Part shown: positions 43,636 through 55,259 of the stretch, in pieces
Layout of the letters: each line of letters opens with the position of its first letter
Numbering within the stretch: the stretch's first letter is position 1
NCBI GenBank assembly: GCA_029706075.1
Contig: JAINUG010000199.1
Span: 1,488,001-1,552,000, forward strand
Reading direction: 5' to 3'
Source of the DNA: Aldrovandia affinis
Lineage: Eukaryota; Chordata; Actinopteri; Notacanthiformes; Halosauridae
Length of the DNA: 64,000 bases
Program-made: the position numbers and the translations under genes
The notes under the pieces: generated by a model
Database searches by the model: none
Seen by the model: the letters and a program-made list of their open reading frames with translations, nothing else
What the model was told of the DNA's origin: nothing

Positions 43636-44860
43636 CCCCTCCATCGCCAGAATGTGGCCAGGGCCCATTCGGTTCGACAGACTCCCCCCCCTCCCTGGAG
43701 AGGAAGTCTGCGCATCCATTCGCGGACCCTAGCCGATGGATCACTCGGAAGCAAAAGGGTTGTAATGCAAGATACCACCGAGTGATCCTTGAGTTGGTGT
43801 CCTTCATTTTGTGTAGCCACTGGAGGGGTGCATGGTCGGTGTAGAGGGTAAAGGTCTTTTGACCACTTGATCGCCAAACACTCTTTCCCTATTGCGCTGT
43901 AGCGGGCCTCTCTCGGAGAAAGCTTCCGACTGATGTAACATATCAGAGACTGCCCCCAGCCCCCTATCCGAGGCGTCGGTCTGCAAAACAAAAGGCAGGG
44001 AGAAATCAGGGCTGATTAGCAGAGGGCCGCCACATAGAATCGCTTTTATCCTCACGAACGCCGCCTGACACTGCTCCGTCCACTGGACCAGATCTGAGGC
44101 TCCCTTTCGGGTGAGATCAGTTAGGGGACTGGCTAGTGCCAAAAAGCCAGGAATAAACCGGCGATAATAATTTGCCAGTCCCAAAAAGGATCTCACCTGT
44201 TTTTTAGACTTGGGCTGTGGGCAGGCCGAAATGGTTGCGGTTTTATCAATCAAAGGTCGAACCTGCCCCCCGCCCAAGAGGAACCCCAGATACCGTACCT
44301 CTCTCTGCCCAATAGTGCACTTGCCTGGGTTAGCAGTGAGCCCCGCTCCCCTCAGCGTCTGTAGGACGGCCCGCAAATGCTGCATATGCCACTCCCAATC
44401 ATTGCTATAGATGACAATGTCATCCAAATATGCTGCGGCATATGCAGCATGCGGTCGAAGTAGCCTATCCATTAGGCGCTGAAAGGTGGCCGGAGCCCCA
44501 TGCAGACCGAAAGGCAAGGTCAGGAATTGGTGTAAGCTGAACGGAGTAGAGAATGCTGACTTTTCCCTGGACGCTGGAGACAAGGGAATCTGCCAGTAGC
44601 CCTTGGTTAAATCCAGTGTCGAATAAAAGCGAGCAGTGCCCAACCGATCCAGCAGCTCGTCAACCCGGGGCATTGGATAGGCATCGAATTTCGATACTGC
44701 GTTAACTTTCCTGTAGTCCACACAGAATCGAACAGACCCATCAGGCTTAGGTACAAGCACAATGGGGCTGCACCAGTCACTAGTAGATTCTTCTATTACT
44801 CCCATGTCCAGCATTTTTTTCTAATTCTTCCTGAACCACTTTTTTTGTGTGTTCAGGCAA
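43636..44860 (-). pseudogene. Gmr1-type RT and RNase H
   Basis: Minus-strand frame 44814-43804 (336 codons) begins M-L-D-M-G-V-I-E and holds a near-complete gypsy-type RT: V-P-K-P-D-G-S-V-R-F-C-V-D-Y-R near residue 22, L-T-K-G-Y-W-Q-I-P-L near residue 68, L-P-F-G-L near residue 99, and the catalytic Y-L-D-D near residue 128. The RNase H start Q-T-D-A-S-D is near residue 279. A frameshift near 43900 moves the rest of RNase H (Y-I-S-R-K-L-S-P-R-E) to the frame 43991-43860, and it finishes with C-A-D-F-L-S-R near 43690. The polyprotein ends about where the 3' LTR starts, since integrase lies upstream. Confidence 0.82.
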
Positions 44861-45984
44861 GCGATATGGCCGACTCCTAATCACGGTGCCTGGCGGGGTC
44901 TGAATGTGGTGTTCAATCAAGTCAGTTCGCCCGGGTAAGGGAGAAAACACGTCAGAAAAACAGCGCTGTAAATTACTCACCTCTGCCCGCTGGCCCGGCG
45001 TAAGATGGCTACCAACAGGGACCAGAAGTCTCGTACTTTCAATTGGAATTTCTGGCCCCAGCTCATCTCGGGGATTTTCTGGCATGGCGAGCGAAACAGG
45101 GTCTACCACCTCCCACCGTTTTAATACATTTAGGTGGTATATCTGACGTGACCCACCTCTATCCGAGCAAATGACTTCATAATCAACATTCCCCACTCGT
45201 CGTGTAACCTCAAAGGGCCCTTGCCACTTTGCGAGTAGTTTAGATGCTGACGTTGGGAGTAACACTAGGACTTGATCTCCCGGTTGAAACTTTCGCAATT
45301 GTGTCCCCCTGTTATATTGCCGTCTCTGTCGTTCCTGGGCCTTGAGCAAATGTTCTCGTGACATTTGACCGAGTGAGTGCAGCTTTGCTCGTAGGTCCAT
45401 GACGTATTGAATTTCATTTTTGCTGGGGCTCGGATTTTCCTCCCAAGTTTCTCTTAACAAATCCAGAATACCCCTGGGACATCGCCCATATAATAATTCG
45501 AACGGGGAAAACCCGGTGGAGGCTTGGGGAACCTCTCTGATGGCAAACATCAGTGGATCAATTAGTTTGTCCCAATTCTTCAAATCGGTTTGAAAGAACT
45601 TCCGCATCATGGATTTCAATGTCTGATTGAACCGCTCTACCAGCCCGTCAGTTTGTGGGTGGTATACGCTAGTTCGAATCGACTTGATGTCCAATAATGC
45701 GTACAGTTCTTTCAGTGTTCGTGACATAAATGAAGTGCCTTGATCAGTGAGAATCTCTTTTGGAATTCCCACCCGGGAGAAAAAGTGGAACAACTCCTCT
45801 GCAATAGTCTTTGCAGATATATTGTGGAGGGGTACAGCCTTGGGGTATCGCGTTGCATAATCTATGATAACTAATACAAAGCAGTACCCTTTGGCACTCC
45901 GATCAAATGGCCCGATAAGGTCCATTCCAATTCTTTCGAATGGGACCTCTATTAACGGCAAGGGTTGCAATGGAGCTTTTTGGT
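44861..45984 (-). pseudogene. Gmr1-type integrase, upstream of RT
   Basis: The minus-strand frame 46213-44780 is open through this span. The integrase core has M-D-L-I-G-P-F with the first Asp near 45915, L-T-D-Q-G-T-S with the second Asp near 45760, and H-P-Q-T-D-G-L-V-E-R-F-N with the Glu near 45655: a D,D-35-E pattern. The C-terminal domain has G-D-Q-V-L-V-L and K-W-Q-G-P-F near 45270-45210. It then leads into the pre-RT linker R-S-R-P-Y-R-L-P near 44870. The N-terminal zinc finger is deleted. The first 75 codons of this open frame are LTR sequence, including the GAAA repeat, and are not integrase. Confidence 0.85.
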
Positions 45985-46003
45985 CTACGGACCGGATTCT
46001 TTT

Positions 46004-46038
<35 letters not shown>

Positions 46039-46214
46039 CCTCGGTCTCCCACGCCTTTTCTTCCTTGTTCCAGCCACCTACTGAAGAGAGCAGAGCAGTT
46101 TTCAAGCACACCAATGTGATTAGAAACACCAGACCGGTGCGTTCGTTGGCTGCTCTGCCAGTAGGCGTGGCCGCTAATCGCCCTGATCCGCTGCCGAGAC
46201 CGACGCCTTCCACA
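45985..46214 (-). repeat. Gmr1-type 5' LTR, internally truncated
   Basis: The first 200 bp match the start of the 3' LTR (TGTGGAAGG onward through the GAAA tract). After that only a short ccgtagacc-like piece of the LTR remains before integrase coding begins. The deletion therefore spans from mid-LTR through gag and protease. Confidence 0.75.
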
Positions 46215-46275
46215 GTGGCTATTTAACATGTTGTTTAAAATGTGCTATTTGAGGATCACAAAATAAATGTTTATT

Positions 46276-46471
46276 TTAACTTTTACTTTCACTTTCTTTC
46301 TTTCTTTCTTTTTTTCTCCTCGGTTCCAGCCACCTACTGAAGAGAGCAGAGAAGTTTTAAAGCACACCGATGTGATTAGTAGACACAAGACCGGTGTGTG
46401 CGTTGGCTGCTCTGCCAGTAGGCATGGCCGCTAATCGCCCTGATCAGCTGCCGAGACCGACGCCTTCCACA
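46276..46471 (-). repeat. Gmr1-type LTR fragment
   Basis: A third copy of the LTR start, with the cttt tract at about 46290-46317 and the ccgacgccttccaca terminus at 46471. It lies 60 bp beyond the 46214 end of the main element and in the same orientation. The rest of this LTR is missing. Confidence 0.7.
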
Positions 46472-46862
46472 CCTTCTTTGTCCTTTATGTGCTTTATACT
46501 GCTAAAACAACTAATTAAGATTAGAATGAATGCATTGTTGTAGCTATACTCCATTATTGAATACTAGGTAAGCAATGTTCAACATGGTTAAAAAACAGGA
46601 CAAGAGAGAACAAGATGGCGGCTTCATGCTGCGAGGAGAGTAGTGAGATCTGACTACGCATGAATGACGGTTACCAGAGGCAGCATCCCGAAGTGAACTA
46701 TCCAATTGTAGTCCGGTCCCCATTTCACAAGAGAAAAAAAGTATTATAGGAGGAAACTTGAGCCATCAACTGCAGCTACAAGATCACTATATCTATGTCT
46801 GATTTACTAAATGGACGCAATGGATCAAATCACTATTAGGATGTAATTTGCGGAAGTTAGAT
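46472..46862. other. Anonymous DNA
   Basis: No gene seen. An aagatggcggc motif at about 46612 fits a YY1 site, but no transcription unit accompanies it. Confidence 0.35.
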
Positions 46863-46865
46863 CAG

Positions 46866-48188
46866 GGCCTGTATTCACAAAGCATTTTAAGGGTAAAAGT
46901 TGGTCGTAACTCCGCAATTTAGGAGCAACTCCGAAAAATAATGGGCGTGTCACTCATAAATGTAGGACTCCTACATTTTTGGGATAAGAGTATTTCACAA
47001 AGGGTTTGAGAGCTAAAAACAGCAGCCAAGAGGACTTCTAAGTCACTAAAGACCTACTGACAGCGATCCGAAAATCTGCTGCTGTCGCAATCGCGTCAAC
47101 ACTGGAGATATTGAATGATACAGAGCTCATAAAAAGGTACCGCCTCAATCGCGAGGGTATTATATATATAATATTATATATATTATATATAGATACCCGC
47201 TGATTGTTTACGAGATGCAGACATGTAACCAATTGACTAGTCAGTATTCTTGGTTTCATGTTAAATCAGTGACACGTAGCCTACATTTGTATTTTAGAAT
47301 CTTTATTAGAATATAATAGGGGTGCATCGGATCATTTTTCGGATCAGCAAAAAAAAAAATAACAGGGACCAAAGGCGCGTTTCCACCAAAAATTACCAGG
47401 AACGATTCTCAAGGAATTGAATGAATGATAATTTCAATTTAAGTTATTTCACTAAATCTTTATTCGAAAATTTCACAAAATACATTTTTAGATTCAGTAC
47501 GCCTTAGGCGATTTAACTAGGGTGGTCTTATGCCTGAATTAATTTAATAAAAAATTAAAAGATCGCTAATGTTAAAATTTTATTTAATTCGGTCGCGTTT
47601 CTAAAAACCTGCCTCCCAGAAAAGCATTTAGTATGAAAAACAAAGCAAACCAAAACATACATGGTTGTCTATCTCTTCACTGTAACTCTGCATCAAGATT
47701 TAGGGAATTGTTACTTTAAAACGTAACAGCGGCAGAAAAACTGTATTTCTCTATGATGGTTCAATTTAGCTATTAATCCGCGGATCATATGCGTGCCGAA
47801 CCGTGGGGGTTGATCTGTACGGATCACGGATCAACTGCGATCCGTTACACCACTAGAATACAGCAACAGGTAGGCCTACATACCCATTTACAGTAGCTAG
47901 CATATCATTTATTTGCTAGGTTGAAATTGCGGGCAGAGACCCATCCCCTATATCAGCCAATCGCTGTGGGCATTCTGAGTAAGCTCGTTCATGAGAAACA
48001 ACGTCATCCATAGCAACGACGTTAGCCCCGCCCTCACTCTTAGCTTGAAGATTCTAGGAATTCCTTAGTATGAGTTTGTCTTTGCAGCTTTGTGAATAGG
48101 TTTTAAGGTGGGACTCCTAACTAAAAGGTTTTAGTGCGATTTAGAAATACTCCTAGTGGTAAGATAAAATGCTTTGTGAATACGGGCC
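46866..48188 (+). mobile_element. PIF/Harbinger-like element, mostly deleted
   Basis: Long similar ends: GGCCTGTATTCACAAAGCAT at 46866 and its near-exact complement ending at 48188. The trinucleotide cag flanks both sides (46863-46865, 48189-48191), fitting the 3-bp duplication size of PIF/Harbinger. On the plus strand near 47120-47155, codons E-L-I-K-R-Y-R-L-N-R-E-G-I resemble the start of a Harbinger transposase, after which an AT-rich palindromic run (47159-47192) breaks it. A hAT MITE is inserted at 47317-47855. No complete transposase remains. Confidence 0.65.
47317..47855 (-). mobile_element. hAT MITE nested in the Harbinger-like element
   Basis: Ends TAGGGGTGCATCGGATC and complement TAGTGGTGTAACGGATC. 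Flanking octamers gaatataa (47309-47316) and gaatacag (47856-47863) agree at six of eight bases. The right half (47680-47832) is the reverse-orientation relative of 26298-26465 in the inner hAT. Near 47375 the segment aaaggcgcgtttccacc may mark a further small insertion. Confidence 0.65.
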
Positions 48189-48452
48189 CAGGGGTCTCAA
48201 ATCTTACCCGAAAAGGGTCGGTGTGTGTGCAGGTTTTTGAGCCCAGCACGAAAACACCTGATTCGACTAATCAAGGTCTTGATTTTATCTTGGGCTTGGA
48301 GTGGACAGGATCCGACCTAGCCAAGGTTATTGACCCCCACAAAGACTGCCAGCCAAGATTTTAAAACCTACATGACCATTAGGATGAGGAGGAGATACAT
48401 GCCATTTAGATGAGGTTGCAGACCCTTACATTACATGAAAATAAGATAAGAA

Positions 48453-48530
48453 GGCCCCTGAGTGGTGCAACCAGTAAACACACTTGTTCTAAGCGCTTTT
48501 TCAAACCCAGGCTGCAAGTGGCCATTGGAC
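48453..48530 (+). repeat. tRNA-derived SINE head fragment
   Basis: An A-box-like tgagtggtgcaaccagt at 48459 and a B-box-like tttcaaacccagg at 48499 lie about 40 nt apart, as in a Pol III promoter. The body and tail are not identifiable. Confidence 0.45.
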
Positions 48531-48534
48531 TAGG

Positions 48535-50590
48535 TTGCAGACTTTTACATTACATTAAATAATGCAGCAATTACGAAGTACATACAGATTAGGAAACCAG
48601 GTTATTGTTGAAACAAATAGTATACATGGAGATATCGGTAGCGATTAATGCGCCATCCATGATAATTAAGGGTGGACACATGGATTCTGACATGATCAAG
48701 AACTTTTGCAATGAGGGTGGCCATGGAGATGGAAGTGTGAGATATTGGAATTGATCATTTTGCATATTCATGTTAATAGAACGGAATGTTGTAGAACAAA
48801 CCAATGAAGAGGAAAGCAAAGATTTGTTTGTACACCCACATATTTCACTTGGATTTGATCTCATGCCAATAAATAGGGTTATGCAATTTGAGGTCGAGAA
48901 ATAGAATGGCAGTGGTGGCAGCAGAGCTGGGAAATGAGATCGGCTGAAGGAGCAGGGGTCGGCAGAAAGGAAAACAGTGGCTGAGAGACCGGGGTAATGG
49001 ATGCGGATGCCAAAACTGATAGAAAAAATTTAAAATAAGATAGATTAAGCATGCCACCTTCACCATTGGACATGGTATTCACAATCATGTATCAATAATA
49101 CTACGGTATATTACTTTACTTGTAACAAAATATAATTTGTCAGCTGATGGTTTCTGGCATTTTACTTATTTGATATAAATGAATGAGGGTGTTGACACAA
49201 CATATAGAATGTATTGCTGTACAAATGTATGGCCTAGCAGTGTCCACAAAAGGACAAAAAATAGGCTTTTATGCAACTTGCCTCTATGTCAAATTATAGA
49301 CTACTCTTGAAGCAGAGTAATGGATATTTGATAGCAATGGCTGGGCTGGACTTAATGCATGCAGGAAATGGATTGGTGGATGTAAGGCTGAGAGGGTTAA
49401 GTTGTAGCATAAAGGGGTCAGAATGGCAAGATATGGAGGCAATGGTACTGATAAGCCAGGGCTGCACAAGGAGGGCCGATCCGTTTCAGGATTTCATACC
49501 AATTTCTGTCATTAATTACTTAATTAGCCCAATCATTTATTTGATCTGATATTTTTTATGAAGTCATGAGGTACAGGTGCAGAGAGCACATCAATACTTT
49601 TTTTTACTGTGGTCCAATATTGGAATGAACCAGTACTGGTGTATGCAGCTGGTTATAAAATTAAGCCAGAGTAATTGGTTGGAACAAAAACCAGCATACC
49701 CCTCCAGGACTAGTAAAAAAAACTGTCAAATGGAAATTGAGACTACTACAATTTGCTGGGAAGCTGTTTTGTAATTCTCAATAAGTACAGTCTAAGACTT
49801 TGCTTGATGCATTCCAAGATACTTTGGGAGTATTTTAAAGGCTGTATATAAGATTTTCTACTGGCTAGGCTCTACAAAATATTGGGACCAATACACCAAG
49901 GCTGTGCAGAAAAGGTAGGCTTTAGCACAAAACCAAATCCCTTGACATTCTAGGACTTGAATGCATGACAGTAACCACTGGTGCTGTGCCAAGTCCATTT
50001 TAATTAAAAACATTGACTATTTTACACCAGTATAAGAAATTATTTTAATTTGAGTTGATAAATTCATTGCAATATATTCTGGACAAATTATATAGTAAAC
50101 TGTGTTCAGCAATCTACATAATTAAAGAACCATCACTTGTCATGATATGACAGGTATAGAGACATGATACAAGTACTGCAGTGGGATGGCTCAATCATCT
50201 TGACTCATATTTTACATCTCATCTCATCCCTGACCTGACATTATTGAATACATTACACTTAACAGACTATGGTTGCAGTTTTTTTTGTGTCAGAGTTGTA
50301 CTCTTTTCAGTGATACAATGGCTTTATGGTGCTGTGAAATGACAGACAATTTATTGACTGCAAATGGTGGAAATATACATATATGGGTCAATGACAAATA
50401 AGGCCTCTAAAAAGTTATTTTAAAAAAGTTTGTTCAAAATAGATAAAATGCATATTTTTGAATCTGTGACAATGTGCTTAAACAAGCCTCATTTGTTAAA
50501 TAACATTTCAATGTGTTTAAATTCATTTTTTTGACTGTATTTTTAACTTGACTGACTAAAAAATGTCAGGTGGCGCAACCAAATATTTGT
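48535..50590. other. Anonymous DNA
   Basis: Two kilobases without a supportable gene or element boundary. The minus frames at 48589-49088 have no recognisable domain. Confidence 0.35.
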
Positions 50591-50594
50591 AAAA

Positions 50595-50630
50595 TTAGGG
50601 TTAGGGTTAGGGTTAGGGTTAGGGTTAGGG
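50595..50630 (+). repeat. Interstitial telomeric repeat, six TTAGGG units
   Basis: Six perfect TTAGGG units in a row, placed directly upstream of a Tc1 transposase relic whose left terminal repeat is not found. Confidence 0.95.
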
Positions 50631-50659
50631 TTTTTAATAAATAATAATTTTCCTATTAT

Positions 50660-51610
50660 TTGTGTGATAGGCGGCTTACAGGACAACAGCTTCAAGCACA
50701 GCTTAACACTGGTCGAAGTAAAGAAGTCTCAGTTTCAACTGTGAAGAGAAGACTTCGAGCTGCAGGTTTGACAGGTCGAGTGGCAGTAAGAAAGGCATTG
50801 CTAAGATGGCAAAATAAGAAAAAGAGGCTTGCCTGGGCCATGAAGCACCGCCAGTGGACTACTGAAGACTGGAGAAGGTCTTATGGACAATCAACATTTG
50901 AAATCTTCGGTTCATCATGCAGGGTTTTTGTACGCCATTGAGTAGGCAAAAGGATGGTTTCTCAGTGTGTGACACCAACTGTCAAACATGGAGGAGGAAT
51001 GGTCTGGGGTTCTTTTTATGGATCCAGAGTCGGCAACTTGCACAGAGTGACTGGCACCCTGAACCAAAAGGGCTACCACAGCATTTTGCAGTGCCATGCA
51101 ATACCCTCTGGTCTACGCCTAATTGGTCAGGGGTTCATCCTACAGCAAGATAATGACCCAAAACATACCTCCAGAACTACCTTAAAAGAAAATAACAAGA
51201 CGGTAGGCTTCAAATCATGTAATGGCCAGCACAGTCTCCAGACTTATATCCCACCGAGCTGGTTCGGGATGAACTGGACAGAAGGGTGAAAGCAAAGCAA
51301 CCTACAAGTGCAACACATTTGTGGGAACGTCTGCAACAGTGTCAGGAAGAACTTTCCGAACAATATTTGATTTCCTTTGTAGAAAGAATCCCACGAGTGT
51401 GTTCGGCTGTTATATCTGCAAAAGGTGGCTACTATGATGAGTCAAAAATGTACACTAAATTTTGTTAAACAAAATGTTCCATCATTTATTTTTTATCTCC
51501 AATTTTTTATTTGTTCTATGCTTTAATTTCAGAGTATATTGAAACATTAAACTGCGTAAATTTAAATAACTGGAAAAATGTAGGTGTTCTAAAACTTTTG
51601 AGCGGTAGTG
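50660..51610 (+). pseudogene. Tc1-like transposase and right terminal repeat
   Basis: Frame 50660-50941 encodes the second helix-turn-helix region (L-T-G-Q-Q-L-Q-A and S-V-S-T-V-K-R-R-L). It runs to the first catalytic region, where the expected W-T-D-E-S is altered so that the Asp is lost or out of frame near 50885. After a stop at 50941 the frame 50954-51289 carries V-K-H-G-G-G-M-V-W-G and Q-Q-D-N-D-P-K-H-T with the second Asp (about 51146). The third catalytic region near 51230 is frameshifted. The right end ctaaaacttttgagcggtagtg stops at 51610 before TA. The N-terminal 60 or so residues and left end are missing beyond the telomeric tract. Confidence 0.8.
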
Positions 51611-51627
51611 TATGTATATATATATAT

Positions 51628-52140
51628 TGTGGCATCCGCACGGAGGCATGCCGAGGGACGGTGATTGAGGGGCGGTACGTGGCGTCCCGCTGGCTCCACC
51701 CCCGGACCTTAAAGGGAAGTCCGGGGCGGACGGAGCACACCTGTCCCAACTTTAATAATAATACAGAGCAGATAAAAGATGTGCCTGTACCTCAAACAGG
51801 CGCAAAGTACCGAATTAGGGAAACGCGTTGGTGAGGGGAGGATTACTAGAGAGCATTTATTTGGATTGACTACCTGGCTTGATTTTCGGACTGTTTTTGG
51901 ATAACCCCCTGTGTGTACCGACTTTTTGGATTTACTGAGGAACTACCTGGCTTTACGACTTTTGGAAACGGACAACGGCCACGATTACGGATTACGGACT
52001 TAATTTGCTGGCTTTCCCCCCTACCCTTTTTGTGTTGATTTCCTTGAATAATAATAAAGTATTCCGATTTATATCGTTGTATGGTAATTTTATTATTATT
52101 CATTGGCTGCGTTGTACACCAACACCCCTGATCCTGCCAC

Positions 52141-52141
<1 letters not shown>
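51628..52141 (+). repeat. Solo LTR, probably Ty3/gypsy
   Basis: 514 bp with inverted ends TGTGGCA and TGCCACA, a TATA-like cagataaaag near 51769 and an AATAAA signal at 52053-52058. It is inserted in an AT microsatellite, atat being present on both sides. No internal region adjoins. The length and TGTGGCA start resemble the LTRs at 57695 and 61908, but the bodies differ. Confidence 0.75.
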
Positions 52142-52176
<35 letters not shown>

Positions 52177-53390
52177 GCAGTATATATATAAATACATATC
52201 AAATGTGCACAGCTATTAAGAACTGCGGAGTACCCAAATATGAAATGTAGCCAGAAACTATATCTGAAGTTGCTGATGCGTGTTGTCAAAATAAGGCACA
52301 ACTATTTAACTGCATGCATTTCATTTCCATACTAATTTCTATTAATTATATTAATATCACCTATGCAAAATGACTGCACCAAATTTTGCTTTGATCAGGG
52401 TGCTTGTCAACTAGAGCTGTACTCTTGGTGTCCATAACGTCATGCACTTGGAACTGCCTGGTATAAGTTAAAAGACATATCTTATATCGTGAACACACCA
52501 AGGCCGGTGCACACAGAGAATGGCTAAGTAACATTAGTCTTTTATTTTCAATTGGATGAAAGGTTCTGGGTGATATGACCTGCATGATGATGGTGGCATG
52601 CAGAAAAATGTATTTCAGAAAATGAGGACAGATCCTGTGAATGCAGGCCTGTGTCATATATTCTTCTGAGAGGACACTGGAAAGCACGCATTCTGTGAAT
52701 TGTCAACACTGAAGAAAAAGGCAAGAATGTATCTTAGTGAATGGGATGGTTACCTTGCTCAACCATGTTCACATAGCTAGGGACGATATCAAAACACCTT
52801 GTATTACCTATTACCTAGCATGCATTTTTATTTAATCCAAATGGGGGTTTTTTCTCGGCAAGACAAAAAGAAAAAAGTTAAAACAATTTTAAAGAAAAAC
52901 ATTTTGTAATAATCTGAATGATGTAATGTGCCCTTGAATACAATAATAGTCATCATCATCAACAACAACATCAAGAGAGAATAACTTGCCATCTTTCTGA
53001 AAACATCCTTTATGTCATTACTCTTGTAACAAACAAGCCCATGCATTCGGAGTGCAAAACAAAATATCACAGTGACAGCAATCAACAACCAAGAATACCA
53101 CAACTTACTGTACAGACAAATTAGTGTCTTGCTTTTGTGGTCATTGTCTTTATGTTTTGTCAGAGTGGCCAACTGAAACTTGTCTGAAGGCTGGTTTAAT
53201 TTTCTCTCTTCTCTCATCCTTAAAACCCCTTAAATACTTTTTTTAATGTTTGCAGATAATCATGTACCCCTACTGGAGATTGCTTATATCTCCAGAGCTA
53301 TGCAGGGTGCAAACATGTTTCAGGTATCATTTCAAATATAAATAAATAACATCATTATATATAAATTTATCTTTAGGTATGAAGAATATA
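52142..53390. other. AT microsatellite, then anonymous DNA
   Basis: An AT-dinucleotide tract occupies 52142-52191. The remaining 1.2 kb show no recognisable coding motif. The 129-codon minus frame at 52828-53217 is hydrophobic in places but lacks any domain I can name. Confidence 0.4.
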
Positions 53391-53693
53391 CAATGCCCTC
53401 CAAAATTCACACCCTTGATCGGCCTGTATAAAATAAACAATACAGGTAACGAGCTATTGTATTTGCTGAAAATTTCTGAATGTATATTATTTTAAACTAA
53501 TATAATAGCTCAGAAAAAAAGATTTTGTTAAACAAGTTATAGTTTTTCCCTAAAAATAAATGTCAGAAGTACACTTATGTTGAAAAGAATGTCATACCTA
53601 TATAGAAATATGGTGGTGGATCTTTGATTGATTGATTGATTGATTGATTTTAGGGGGTTGTTTTGCATCTACAGGTCCTGGGGCTCTTGTTAA

Positions 53694-55259
53694 CCCCCTG
53701 AGGTCCGTGCTTAGCTCAGAGAAGCTTTGTGATTTTGGCATGGTCTGATATTTATCTCAATTTCATCAACTTAACACACACTTACTCCAAAGTGTTTGAT
53801 ATTTGTATTTGAAGGACAATCACAGCTACATTTATATGCCATCAATAGTTTGGTCAGTATCATATGCAGCTTGTAAATAGATCTACAAACACACAAGTTA
53901 TAAAGAGTAAATGTGTCTGCCATCACAAAAGTTGTGAAAGCACACACTAAACTATAGTGACGAATTGTTTTGCCAATATGAGTTTATTCATCAAGGTCTT
54001 GGTTATGTAAGGATGTCAAAATAGTTTAGCACATCTGAGATCTAAATAGCTAAAAAACTGTTTTTATCAGAAATGGTCAAATTTATTTCAGGCTGTGGGA
54101 GGGCTATATGCTAATTTCCTGAATATTCATGATCCACACCTGGGGTTGTCCACACCTGTAAGATCTGTCAGATGGGCCATCAAAAGGCCATCAGACAAAG
54201 ACAAAAGCCATCAGAGTAAGCAATAGTCAGTGAGCCATGCAGAAGAAAAAAAAATAGTTTTTTTCATTTTGGAAGATTTGTGCACTGTTGTTTCCCCGAC
54301 ATCTTGCAGAGTACGCATTTCTTGCGACCAACAGAAGCCAGTTTGCCAACATCCAGAGTCTGTTTGGCAGTGGGCACAGGCACATGATCAAAAGTAGCCC
54401 GTTTTCTGTGTTTAAGATATTTATTTATCTTTAAACATCTGTAGGAAAACTAAAGGAAAATCTGTGTCTGCGAAGACACGGAAAGACATAAACAAAACAA
54501 AACAAAATAATCAACGATCAAGAACAAACTACTCAAGTAAAACGGTAAATCCAAAACGTATCCAAAAACTCAGAATAAACTAAACACTGGAAATCTAAAC
54601 AACAATAAGCACACAAACAAACAAGTTCTCGAGAGGCAAGAAACATTAATCACAATAGGTACTATCAAGCTAAGCTAGTTAATGTCCAAGCGCCGAAACA
54701 GAGAATGCCAGCTGGTTAAATATCCTCCCGTTAATTATTCGTAGCAGTTGTTTACGTATAGCGTCACAAGACGTGGAATTCATATATTTCATATTTCATA
54801 TATTCAGTATTTGAAAACATGGGAAATAAAATAAATATCAGCATACACAGTCTGTTGCTGGCAGATCGCAACCGTAAATGTAATGTAATGTAATGTAATG
54901 TAAACACAGACAAGATGCTAGGCTATATAATGTCGGGACATTGTATGTGTTGTTACACGGTGATTTCGCACATGGCCCCACGCCCCTCCCTGAAACTAGC
55001 ACCTAGTTACCATGTCAATAGAAGGGGGACAGTACTTCCAGGTAAAACAGAGAGTGAAAGGCAAGGTTTACTTTTGGTCTAATTAACCTAATTTAAAAAA
55101 TCTCATATTATTTGCCAGTGCTCAAATCGGAAAGTCGCGATTCTAAGGTTTCTGTCAATGTTTTTGCCGCGTGTGTATGATAAAATCTTGCGACGTTAGA
55201 AATAGTAATATACTTTTATTGCTGCTCGGATCATTGGCGATCCAGTCGACCTCAGGGGG
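53694..55259 (+). mobile_element. piggyBac-like MITE in a Tc1 transposase
   Basis: 1566 bp with ends CCCCCTGAGGTC on both sides and TTAA duplications (53690-53693, 55260-55263). It has no coding capacity. It shares over a kilobase with the element at 59879-61460. An extra run of taatg repeats lies near 54879-54901. A subterminal hairpin ggatc/gatcc lies at 55228-55243. The TTAA target and CCC ends fit piggyBac, though no transposase is present to confirm the superfamily. Confidence 0.85.

Larger units (their letters stand above)
43127..46214 (-). mobile_element. Gmr1-type Ty3/gypsy element, IN before RT
   Basis: 3.1-kb minus-strand LTR element flanked by the identical pentamer GTGGC (43122-43126 and 46215-46219). 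Reading order is partial 5' LTR, integrase core, integrase C-terminal domain, RT, RNase H, polypurine-like ggaggggtg and complete 3' LTR. Ordinary gypsy elements place integrase after RNase H; the copia-like order seen here defines the Gmr1 group described from fish and other deuterostomes. Gag, protease and the integrase zinc finger are deleted, the join lying within the 5' LTR near 45985. A frameshift near 44815 separates IN from RT and another lies near 43900. Confidence 0.85.

Noticed and set aside
44780-46213. The first 75 codons of the integrase frame as a protein domain
   Set aside because: They translate LTR sequence including the GAAA tract; the open frame is fortuitous.
46605-46630. 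YY1-like aagatggcggc as a promoter
   Set aside because: A single 11-bp match without a CpG island, transcript or element 5' end.
48589-49088. Minus-strand frames as a Harbinger accessory (MADF-like) gene
   Set aside because: They lie outside the Harbinger-like ends and show no recognisable tryptophan pattern.
52828-53217. A hydrophobic 129-codon minus frame as a membrane protein
   Set aside because: AT-rich sequence encodes hydrophobic residues by chance; no start context, no splice sites, no family resemblance.
53627-53649. tgat repeats as a CRISPR-like array
   Set aside because: A simple microsatellite without spacers in a vertebrate genome; no CRISPR array is present in the window.
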